A stretch of DNA of 64,000 bases from Lineus longissimus (Eukaryota > Nemertea > Pilidiophora > Heteronemertea > Lineidae), in assembly GCF_910592395.1 (NCBI RefSeq), contig NC_088326.1:8065001-8129000 (forward strand), read 5' to 3'. Made by a program: the position numbers and the translations under genes. Below the pieces are notes generated by a model that did not search any database, had not been told where the DNA came from, and saw nothing but the letters and a program-made list of their open reading frames with translations. This document shows, piece after piece, positions 43,692 to 53,948 of the stretch. How positions within the stretch are numbered: the stretch's first letter is position 1; every line of letters begins with the position of its first letter.

Positions 43692-44874
43692 CAAGACGCA
43701 ACAGGCAAAATTGATGTTGCCCTATGGAGACAGCATGCGAATATAGATATTCACATTGGGGACGACATCACAGTCACGAATGCTAAAACATCTCTACGCG
43801 ATGGCTGTATCAATTTGAATTGTAACACAGTCACCACCATCAAAGTATGTATCCCCTTCTACCTTTCATCAACATAGTTTTGTACACTTAAATAAAAAAT
43901 GTGCTAGAATGCAAGACTGCCCATGTGCATAAAATGAGATTGAATAAATAACACACTGAGAAACAAAGCACTTTTCATTTTATAACATGACATAACATTT
44001 CTGACTATAACATTTACTATATAAAAAATATTTTCCCTGACATTATAATTGATAGGCACTGCAGACATATCTATTACTGCTTTAAAAACATTCAACCAGC
44101 ACAGACACCACAAAGCACAAGCAGACCTACCAGGACATGCACCCCAGGCAACAGCAGAATTGCAAATGACCTTGAAAGGTCAAACTTCATGGAAGGTCAT
44201 CATGTTGCATATCGTTCAAAAGGAAATTTTCTCTTCTACCCCTTGCTGTCATTCTTTGAAAATCTTTCAGTAATGGGAATCAGAAAAAGTCAATGTAAAA
44301 AGTGAGTTGCCACGGAATGACCCGTTTACAACAACGGTGAAAATCACCACAAATGATTACTTACTGCAACTAATTAATCTTATCTCTTTTCCAGAAAACC
44401 GACAAACCAGTCACACCTGTAGAAACCACATTCATCGCTGTAGATCGTATTACAGCGGAAACAGCCACACTACTGGATGAGATGCTGACAGCATACCAAA
44501 TACCTACAACCATACTAAATGACTATATTCTACAACTGGACAACCCCACTCCAACAGAGTGCGAAACTGCTTTGTTGCCACTACTCCCGCTTAATCTACT
44601 GACCATCCGCCATGGCACAAATATCACACCTATTGTGGACAACATGGACACTGAATAATCAAGCAATCATCACCATATTGATATCACTCAAGTGTTCTGA
44701 CATCTACTACATCACGCAATAGGATACCTCATTTCCACATATGAACAATAGGAGCAATGTAAACAACTGTACCAGAAATCCTATAACATTTCCATTTGGT
44801 ATTTCAATTGTTGTTGCTTATTTCAATAATCATTCAATCAGTGCTGGTTTCGGCTGAAAAGTCTCATTAGTATA

Positions 44875-45586
44875 ACCAAAAATAGATAAGAGGAAAAATG
44901 AGCAACTCAGAATTCAAGAAATCCCAACTTCACACCTTAGATTACACGCAACTTCAAAACAAAATAAACTATTATATTATAGCATAAGCACCACTCTAAA
45001 ATGGACATCAAATTCTACATAACTGCCAATTTTTTATTAAAATCTGTTGAGTACTTCTTGTCTAAATGCAAAATTAGTCATTTGTTTCCTCAAAATTAGC
45101 TCGCGAACTGACTATGAGGTGTTTGCTCAACTACTTTTATCACCAATAGATGGGCAAAATAAACAATATCTGCTTATTTCTACTTATAGGAGGGATTAAA
45201 TACATGAATTTCTACATCAGCTCTCCATTAGAACAGGTTTAAGTAAAATACAATGTTTGAAACCTCTGTAGGTACAAGAAAACAGCAAATATTGTTTATT
45301 ATGGCCCTCTATTGGCGATAAAAGTAGTTCAAAAACTACCTTCTAGTCAGTTCGCGAGCCATTTCACAGAAAACAAATTCATGAAATACTAGTTTCGCAT
45401 TTAAACAACAAGTACTCAACAGATTTTAATAAAAATTGGCAGTTATGTAGAATTTGATCTGCATTTAACTGGTGCACGCTAAAATATTACAGTTTATTTT
45501 GTTTTGAAGTTACGTGTAATCTAAGGTGTGAAGTTGGGATTTCTCGAATTCGGAGTTGTTCATTTTTCCTCTTATCTATTTTTGGT
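44875..45586. mobile_element. Foldback element, 0.7 kb
   Basis: Long imperfect inverted repeat: accaaaaatagataagagga at the left and its complement at the right, arms about 300 bp each with indels. Internal paired words include acttcacaccttagattaca and tctgttgagtacttcttgt. No coding sequence. 44659-44874 shows nothing. Confidence 0.85.
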
Positions 45587-46697
45587 ATAACATACATTCA
45601 TTTATAACTGTCATAATACAAAGACAATCATTCACATATTATTTAAATAGAAAATGCATTTAAGGTACAACTGCTCAAACTGTCCCCTGTAAAAAAACTT
45701 GGAAATCAGCTTCCCCATAATTATACATAATAGCGTTTACTTACCTGTCCATTCTGAATAATTTTGTCTTCCACTGGTTTGCCACATTTAAATGCTTACC
45801 ACTAAAACTGTTAAGCTGGTATTTACTTAGTCCCCCCACCCTCACTACAGTAGGTGATTTTCCTACAGGACTGATCAACCTGCTTAATTCAAGTACATGT
45901 ATAATCTTTCTTGTCCCACATTATTTCAGGAATTATTTAATTTTTGTTGTTATTTTCTGAACTGTAAAGCAAGAACTTTTTGTAACAATAAATATTGTAA
46001 TATTGCAACTATGCACAATTCGCAACATTCCAAATATATCTGCATATAATAAAACTATAATTTTACCAGACTAAAACTACATTTTACCTCCACGATAAGC
46101 TTCAAAAATATTGGTTTTCAAAGCAATTTCGAGGAATCTCTCAAAAAATCCTTGCTGCAAATATTTACTGCTTTACAGTACATACATTATCTTGCATAAT
46201 ACACAAACTTATATGATCCATGCCAAACAGCACTTACATATTTCTATTTCTATTTCTTGCATGCCAATAATTACTGCCAAAATGTCTTAAATAATTCTTC
46301 ATCATTGTACCTTGATTCTAATCACTTGCTGGCCAAGACGATCACAAATACAATAAATCTCTATTTTCTTACTCAACATCTTCATCTTAGACTCATTTTG
46401 TGGTCATCACCTATCCCAAATGTACATAAGTGCACATACCTCCCTCAAAACCATGCCCCAAAAACTTCCTGTCAACATAGCAGGTACCCCCAGATATTAA
46501 TTCGGCAGAGAGTTCGCTGGCAGTAGCCAACTCTAGTTTAACTATACATTAAATATTCAAATTTCGATAAATGTGGTCAGAGTAAACAGATTTTGAAAAT
46601 TCAAAAAGGGTTTTTCTCAGAAAATCAGTCTCTTTATTTCTAGATCATTTAGTTTTTGAAATAAGACATTTGAAAATTTTGTGCTGGTACCTACATA

Positions 46698-46755
46698 GTG
46701 CATCAATGTACACAGTGTGAACTGGTGCTGCCATCAACTATTGTGAATCAGAACT
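46698..46755 (-). repeat. Partial MITE copy related to 55478-55549
   Basis: gtgcatcaatgt and gtgtgaactggtgctgccat here are the reverse complement of the word series at 55465-55520. It is one arm of that palindrome. The surrounding 45600-47140 is AT-rich with no gene seen. Confidence 0.65.
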
Positions 46756-47141
46756 CTAATTTTCACGAGACGACATGGCCTTAAAAGCCAAATGGTCTCA
46801 CTCTGGGCCAGTTGTCAGCTATAGATCCACGTCAGTAATTCGGGACCACCAAGACAAAATAAGTTGCACCCCTCCAGCTCTCACATAGGCATACATAAAT
46901 ATTTTTATTTTCACGCTCAGAAATATTTCCAATGCCCACTCCACCCCATCGTGGCGTCATGTAACAATTGGATTAATTTTCTGGAAAGAAATTGTTTTTT
47001 TAGTGGTTTTATGTTATTTTTTTATTTTACTGTTTCCATGATTTCCCACTGTTTCCAAGTTTTCACTGTTTCCATGGTCTACATGCTACCAATGCCCATA
47101 CATACTGTGTACATACTTACCTGATTCCCACTCTGTTCCAG

Positions 47142-47400
47142 GATGACTACAATTACCGTCAAAATATTGAATACACCATCACTAAGGAAAACAAGTTTTA
47201 CATCACCAAGGAAAACAAGTTTTACATCAACAGACATGCTGAAAACAGACGAAATAAATCTGTACCAAATGTACTGGCCAAATCAGATGTCATTGTCAAA
47301 TTTCACCCGAGGCACAACTCTGATGATAGCCAAAGCAAAGCTTAACAAAGAACAAAATCTCATCCAGCTAGCCATGGGCTCAAAGGTAAAAAAGCAGTAA
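47142..47400 (+). CDS. RPA-like OB-fold exon (separate copy)
   Basis: Acceptor ctctgttccag, then MTTITVKILN, two copies of a short RKTSFTS unit, then TDEINLYQMYWPNQMSLSNF and GTTLMIAKAKLNKEQNLIQL. The pattern aligns with the N-terminal OB segment of the RPA-like gene at 40777, so it is probably a paralogous fragment. Ends at a stop after SKVKKQ, or at an unseen donor. No downstream exons identified. Confidence 0.5.
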
Positions 47401-48324
47401 CACAGTCCTAACTAGGCCAAAGATAATGTAACTAACAAAGAAAACAGGCATCGCTGAGTCCTTTTGCATTATGCGATCACCATACAGCCTTCTCAATAGA
47501 GGCAGCAGGAGGCGATTTCACCTCTTACTCCCAACACTAGAACCGCCTCCTTTTCAGATGCTGTAGTGCATTGTGTTGGAAATGTATTAGGCCAGTAGTG
47601 TTTTAGCCTCCTACTCTGGACAGTAAACCTGGTACCCCAAAAGTTATTGAGAAGGCTGACCATGTCCGTTTGTCCATCCAGGTTCACAAGAGCGTAGTTG
47701 TTAGGAAACTTGTGCAAATGGGGGTTGTTAGGAATTTACCGCATGTTAGGAATTTCAAGACATGAAAACCTGGTGGAATCTGTTCCTTTCCGCCTTGTCA
47801 AGAATATGCCACGACATTCTCAACAAGGTTTTCAGACTCCAGTCCGATGTTCAGACTGATTCCCCAACACCTACTAGTTGAACACACACAATTCTTAATA
47901 ATGCCGTACCAAGCATCATCCTAAGGATATCAGGCGTTTTTACCACCCTCCTACCTCAAACCACAGGAAGTTGTACCTAGGGGGGCCGAAGGCCCCCTTA
48001 AGGGCCGAAGGATGGAAACACTTTTTATGTCATGTTGAAAATGCACTACCGTATACGAAGCAGATTTTCGCAAAACACGACCTCACAAAAACACCCCATT
48101 TCGGACACAAGATCAAACTTTCTCACACATAAATCATACTCTACACGATCTATGAACACAGAGCATTAGTATGCCACACTGATTTTGTAAAAAATCTTTC
48201 CTCTTCGCTCCGAAATTGGAGCTTTTATCAGAAAATCGAGGCGCGACCTGCAACTTTCAAAAAGTCAAGTTGTAATCGTGGGGAAGACCTTATTCTATTA
48301 ATACATCGTGACGTCATTCAGTCA
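47401..48324. other. Non-coding spacer
   Basis: No supportable gene. A short GC-rich palindrome ggggggccgaaggcccccttaa lies near 47979. BEL-type coding sequence begins abruptly near 48325. Confidence 0.4.
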
Positions 48325-48686
48325 CATGAGAGAAGATTCATAGCCATCAGAGGACCAATCAAGCTGCTGAGATGTGACCAGGGGACGAATTTCATCGGAG
48401 CAGATAGGGAGCTCAGAGAAGCATGGGCTGAAGTTGACCTGGAAGTTGTAGAGAAATATCTCCTCAAACAACATGGAGATTTCTCCTTCGATATGAACCC
48501 ACCCTGCGCCAGTCATCAAGGCGGAGTATGGGAGCGTCAAATTAGGACCACAAGAAGAATCCTAAACACCATGTTGTCTGCATCGGCCAGTCAGCTAGAC
48601 GACGAATCGCTACGAACATTCCTCCATGAAGTGGCAGCCATTACCAACGGTCGCCTCTCACCGTCGATAACCTTGATGATGCATTT
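48325..48686 (+). pseudogene. BEL/Pao integrase, left part
   Basis: Reads AIRGPIKLLRCDQGTNFIGA (second catalytic Asp), MNPPCASHQGGVWERQIRTT (catalytic Glu in VWER) and DDESLRTFLHEVAAITNGR. The beginning of integrase and the rest of pol are absent to the left. A base is missing near 48655. The frame then runs to the insertion point of the element at 48687 and resumes after 53458. Confidence 0.82.
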
Positions 48687-51600
48687 GTGACCTGCTCCAT
48701 CGAAATGAGGCGGAAGTCGCACTTGTAGATTTTGTGCTACACAATGCTGAAGTCAGCTGATGTACATTTTATCAGTTTTGCGTTTTTCATCTTTTCCAAT
48801 ACTTTAATCCTTTAACTTTCAGCTAGCAGCGGTCATTTCACCCAAAACAAACTCTAAAGATGTTTTAGATTGAGTTTATGAACAGATACCTGCTAAAACT
48901 GCCTCAGGTTTCCTAAAACAATAGCAGAAAACGAGCCACAAACTTCCCGTCTTTCACGGCTATCGATCGTAGCCCACGTGGCCTTATAATATATGTCTGT
49001 AAAGGTTGTGACGTCAGCCCGTCAGTCACTGCTTCCTTTGGTTTATCAATTAAACATTCAACCAATGACAGTTGATCAAACAAGCATAAACAACCCGCCC
49101 CTTGTTGCTGTGATGGAGCCGAAGCGAGAAGTAACAAAGCACCTGATTGGTCAAAAGTTTTCACGCATGCGCAGAAGTCTCTTCGCGCACGCGCAGTAGC
49201 TGTTTTAGCGGTTCCGGTTCTCATTGTTTGGAACGCAAGTTTAGAAGTTGTACATGGTTTGCCTTTTTAATTGTGAAATATCGCGTTATTATCAAGTTTT
49301 TGTTCATGAGTCTTGTGCAGTTATGAGTGGAGATGATGTTGATGCAGGCAATATCGCTCGGATGCTAAATAATGCCCACCAAATGGGTTTTGGAGGCACT
49401 GATATTGCCGACGTTCTGCAGGATTATTTCACTGGTGAGTGTAGTGTATCATGCTATGCCTATGGCCTATGATGCATTGTATGTCAACATTGTACACAAC
49501 AGCCTGCTTTCTTGTTTGTTGTCATAATTCAGGGCCTAATTTCTTTGAACCGGAGATGGGCTTGCCTGTTTCTGCAGCTGTGATAATCAGATGTCCACTG
49601 CTTTTGGCTTTTAGCTGTTAAACTAAGTTAAAGTTATAGGCCTACATCACAGTACTTGTGCTACCTAAAAGTCAAGTAGTTGTATCATCATCATGGTAAA
49701 GTGTTGGCCATCATGCCCAGGCCCAAGGGCTAATTCATTAATATCAGGCTACAGGTCATGCCCAAATTTTCTTCATACACATTTTTAATACAGAGAAGTG
49801 TTCGTGTCATTTCATGAACTCAATGTTTCTTTTTTACTTTCAGATCCAGCACCAGACTCTGACGACACCCCTGATGAAAGTGATGATGATGTAGCACCTG
49901 CAGAGGCCTTCGAACCAGACGATGATCTCAGTGCTGAAAGTGAGCCAGAGCAAGAGACAGAAGCTGAAGCTCCAGACATTGCAGTTGGAGCAGTGGATGA
50001 AGTCGCAATAAAAGTGAAGGCGGCAGCAACTCAGGCCGAAAACGAGCTTGACTTTGTTGCAGTCCCAGACAGGAAGAACCACTGTCGCTGTCAGCTCTTC
50101 AATGGTGATCGTTGCATCAACCAGTTCACAGAAAATGAACAAAATGAAATCAGGTATGCTTCAATCTTACATGACAATATTTTTCTCAGTGTTAGCTGCT
50201 TTTCTTTCAGGCATTTTCGTACATTCTGACATGCATTGGTGGGGTTTGCCCCCCCCCCTCAGGTAAAAGAAAATCTAATTTTTAGAATTCAGCCAACCTT
50301 TTCATAAGAATTACTGGGGTCTGTTGGTCCTTGACATTATGATGCTTGCTTATGATTATTATGACTGTGATCTAATGTTTCGATCTTTTTCACTTCTACT
50401 TCTAGAATGAAAATGAGAGAGCTATCGCCATTTGAAAAAAACTTTCCTTGGTATGATCTGCATGAGCCTTAATGATTCAGCCACTACTGAGAAGTCAAAG
50501 AAGAAAGCTGGTTCCCAAACAGTACGCACCAACACACGGATTCGCTCGTTCTTTGTCGGCCACAAGCGCATCTGCCGTGATACATTCTTCTTCCTCATGG
50601 AAACTTGTAAGAATGTCCTCACCCGATTGAAGAAGCACTATGAACAGAAAGGTCTTATGCCAACTGAGAAACATGCAGGTTAGTTTTAGAATAATTCAGC
50701 TTGTTATTACAGTATGAAGATTCTGGTTTCCATGACCTATCAAGGAATGATACAATAGTATGGATACAGCTCAATGACATGTGTTTATACCAGTTCTGGC
50801 TCTCTGGGTTTTCATTGACCATGAAGTAAACACATAAAATATGAAACATTCCTCTAAAAAGATTTTGCACTAATTTTTCAGGTGGGAGAAGTAATATCAA
50901 GCATGCCCTTAAGCTTGAAGACATCGAAGCAGTGGTTGGGTTTCTACTAAACTTTGCGGAAGACCATGCTGTAATACTGCCAGGACGGATCCCAGGCTTC
51001 AAAAGGGATGATGTGAAAGTGTTACCGAGCAATTACTCGAAGTCTTCTCTATGGCGAATCTACCGAGAGGAAGCTACTTCAGAGGCGGTCAGTCATCATG
51101 CTGTTGGGTGTTCTACCTTCCGGAAACTCTGGGCTCAACTCGTACCATACATTGTTATCGCCAAACCAGCTTCAGATCTATGTTGGGTCTGCCAGAAGAA
51201 TAATACACTCATTCTAAAAAATGTAAGTTCTTTTCTTTGGATGTATTCTTTTTTTCAGATGTATGTTTGAATATGGGAATATACATTCAAATACAGTGGC
51301 TACAATTAAACAGGGGCTACAATTACCCCAATTTACCTTACACAACTCTATAGGCTTTACCAAAAAAAAGGCTTTTGTTTATAATTATTTTCATTTGTTT
51401 TTCTTTCAGGTGAACAGATGAAGAAGCAAAGAGTCAATTGCTGAGAAAACAAGAGGATCACCTGTTCAATGCGACGGCTGAAAGGTCCTTCTACCGGGAA
51501 CAGTGTGAGGCATCCAAACAAACAGCAAAGGATTTGGGCATCACTACGCTGGAGAAGTCACCTCCAAACTCAAGAGACGTCGAGTTTCATTACGCATTCG

Positions 51601-53458
51601 ACTATGCACAGCAGGTGCATTATCCCGCGGACCCCCAGCAACCTGGTCCTATCTACTTCAAGACCCCACGCAAATGCCAAGTCTTCGGTGTTCACGCAGA
51701 AGGTTTACCTGAACAGATTAACTATCTGATCGACGAAGCTGTGTCTAGTGGAAAAGGAGCTAATGCTGTGATTAGCCTTGTACATCATTTTCTTGAGAAT
51801 TACAGCATTGGTGAGAAACATCTGCAGCTAAGCGCAGATAACTGTTCGGGGCAAAATAAAAACAATGCAATGATTCAGTACTTGTGTTGGAGGACCCTTA
51901 CTGGACGCAATGACACGGTGCACCTTCATTTCATGTTAGCAGGCCACACCAAATTTTCGCCTGATTGGTGTTTCGGCTTGTTTAAGCGCACCTTCAGAAG
52001 GAAGTTCTGTTCATCATTGGCAGACATTGTTGAGGCTGTGGAAGTATCTACAACAAAGGGCATCAATCGGGCACAACTAGTTGGTGATGAAAACAATAAC
52101 ACTCTTGTCCCCACCTATGACTGGACACAATACTTAAAGCCATCATTCAGAGCATTCCAGGGGATCAAATCGTATCAGCACTTTAGTTTCAAGGCCGACT
52201 CCCCTGGAATTCTTCACTACAGGCAGTATGCGGGATCAGAGGAGAGGACCTTCAACCTCATGAAGGAAGATTTGCCGGCTACCCCATTGCCAGTTGTTCA
52301 GCCAAAGGGACTTGATCTTGCAAGACAGAAATACTTGTTCGATGAGATCCGTGAGTTCTGTCGTCCTGGTACTGAGGATCTCGTCTGTCCACCAGTGGAT
52401 GATGAATTGCCTGCAGCTCCAGTCCATGTTGCAGAGGAAACAGCAACTGTTGTGACAAATGAACCTGCCAGGCGAAAGGGCAAGCAGCCGAAAAGGAAGA
52501 AGAAAGTCTAGGATCATTGGACTGTTTGTGATGATAATGTTTGGCCTCACTTGACTTTCAGCCGGGGGGGGGAGAGACAGCTGAGAATGAGAGGAGCAGA
52601 ATTGGGCTCATGATAATGTCAGATAGAATGTCAAATTTGAAATCAGTTGGTTTCGGAGGGTTACTATTGAGAAAAAGTGGAATTCTCAAATCTCACCCAT
52701 TATTTCAAAAATCCAATATGGCCGCCATTTCACGAATCTCTGTATCTCTTCCTTCATCCAGATGTAAATACATGTATACAGGTTGATTTTAACTTTGAAA
52801 GCTCATCTCATGTACACCATGTGGTTAAAAACATTGGTTTAAGGAAATTTGTGTCTCAACACCTTTGCCCCCTGACCCCGCCCGGGTGGGGGGGAGGGGA
52901 CCCGGGTGGGGGGGTGGGGGGCACATAAAGTTCAGAAGTGTTAGCATCACACCCTCCTGCACTCATGCCACCAAGAATCTGCCAATGGTTTACTGTAAAA
53001 ATGCAAATTTATGAGCAAGCAGTTCATTTGAAAAGGCACAGGTTTTACCTAAAAAGCTGTTTTTTCGATATTTTAATGAATCTCACAAAAAGTCGATTTT
53101 CCCCAAAAATTTGGGTTTGGTCATGGTAAGATGCAATGATATATGAAAGTTTATGATGTATAGAATACCCTGTCAAAAAATTGTTGGTGTACCTTGATAC
53201 ATAATGCTGGTTGCTAAGTAGTTTTGAAATACATATATCACAAATTAAGCAAGATTTTTGTCTCTCTTTTTCTCAAATAAAGAGGTCTGAAATAATGCAC
53301 CTTTCCCAAACTTCAAAATGCGATTTCTTGGCCATTTATTGACCGATTTTTAAAAAGATTGCAGTTTTGGAAAGGTTTCTTTACATGCTATTGGAATATG
53401 CAGAGAACTCAACCTTTTGAAATTGACCCAAAAGCCTCATTTCGATGGAGCAGGTCAC
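48687..53458 (+). mobile_element. 4.77-kb DNA transposon of a DUF7869-like family, 4-bp target duplication
   Basis: The ends GTGACCTGCTCCATCGAAAT... are inverted over 25 bp (48687-48711 and 53434-53458), flanked by ATTT at 48683-48686 and 53459-53462. Excising the element plus one ATTT leaves the host integrase frame continuous at the junction, strong evidence for the boundaries. It carries one spliced gene (49323-52511). The 3' 900 bp is non-coding with a G-rich stretch at 52877-52921. Confidence 0.88.
49323..52511 (+). pseudogene. DUF7869-like putative transposase, five exons
   Basis: Exons: 49323-49434, 49844-50153, 50405-50678, 50882-51222 and 51410-52511; sites are GT-AG with agreeing phases. 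Exons 1-2 are acidic. Exon 3 has TRIRSFFVGHKRICRDTFFF. Exon 4 has VGFLLNFAEDHAVILPGRIP and a CWVCQ pair. Exon 5 has NATAERSFYREQCEASK, HLQLSADNCSGQNKNNAMIQ, HLHFMLAGHTKFSPDWCFGL and a basic end. The ADNxxGQNKNN and GHTKFxPDxxFG blocks are the hallmark of a large, poorly characterised family in fish, cnidarians and lancelets. An RNase H-like fold with Asp in ADN is inferred. Two shifts break it: an A-run near 50440 and one near 51418. The start at 49323 (MSGDDVDAGN) is tentative. Confidence 0.72.
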
Positions 53459-53948
53459 ATTTAGTCTCGAGCCGTTGACGCCCAACAAGTTGCTAACAAT
53501 GAAGTCAAAAATCATTGTTGCGCCACCTGGTAAATTCCCCCGTGAGGATCTGATGCTAAAGAAACACTGGCGGCGAGTACAACATCTCGCTGATGAATTT
53601 TGGCAGAGATGGCGCAAGGAGTACATGCAAAATCTACAAGTCCGTCAGAAATGGATCCGTCCCCAACGAAACATGGAGCCAGGTGATATCGTTATCGTGA
53701 AAGATGACAATGCCCCACGGAATCTGTGGAAGCTTGCTAGAGTTGTTGAAGTCAACCCAGGTGATGATCATCTCGTCAGGAGCGTCAAGGTACTCGTTGG
53801 TGACTCGACAATCGATGCCCAAGGAAAACGTACGACGAAGGAGTCATACTTGGAACGGCCAGTGCAAAATCTGGTATTGCTAGTTGAAAATGAAAATTCT
53901 GAGGAAAAACAGGGTGAAGTGCTAGTAACCTCTCCCCTTGCTAATTAG
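53459..53948 (+). CDS. BEL/Pao integrase, C-terminal part
   Basis: Reads SLEPLTPNKLLTMKSKIIV, KHWRRVQHLADEFWQRWRKE, YMQNLQVRQKWIRPQRNMEP and GDIVIVKDDNAPRNLWKLAR, the C-terminal domain of BEL/Pao integrases (WRRxQxLADxFWxRW). Continues the part left of the inserted transposon. Ends at a stop after TSPLAN. Confidence 0.85.

Larger units (their letters stand above)
34948..44658 (+). mobile_element. Helitron with Rep/helicase and RPA-like genes
   Basis: Rep (34948-37968) and helicase (38352-40257) are followed on the same strand by a spliced RPA-like OB-fold gene (40766-44658), a known partner in some Helitrons. The ends (TC at 5', hairpin and CTRR at 3') could not be fixed. The true extent may include the ORF at 33207 and later repeats. 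Confidence 0.7.
40766..44658 (+). pseudogene. Helitron-associated RPA-like ssDNA-binding protein, several exons
   Basis: Exon 40766-41125 (ATG 40777) reads MITIQDLRKNKSSKGKNV, then after an A-run frame change VDNTGFCKIMVYAPDQFSKI and TSLIITNFIAKDDE. Segment 42791-42925 reads ADLLTQAKNTLQPTNVPVSP and QSVTGTIIQ. Segment ~43646-43844 reads NNIVAVRNIIVQDATGKIDV and IHIGDDITVTNAKTSLRDGC, a classic RPA70-type OB strand pattern. Exon 44396-44658 is the end (stop 44658). A piece at 44055-44190 may be another exon. The gene is broken by the A-run near 40905 and expanded by the satellite and a palindrome in its introns. Single-strand protection during transposition is the expected role. Confidence 0.7.

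Noticed and set aside
49840-50142. Minus-strand ORF over acidic exon of the DUF7869-like gene
   Set aside because: Shadow of the plus-strand coding exon, which has splice sites and family context.
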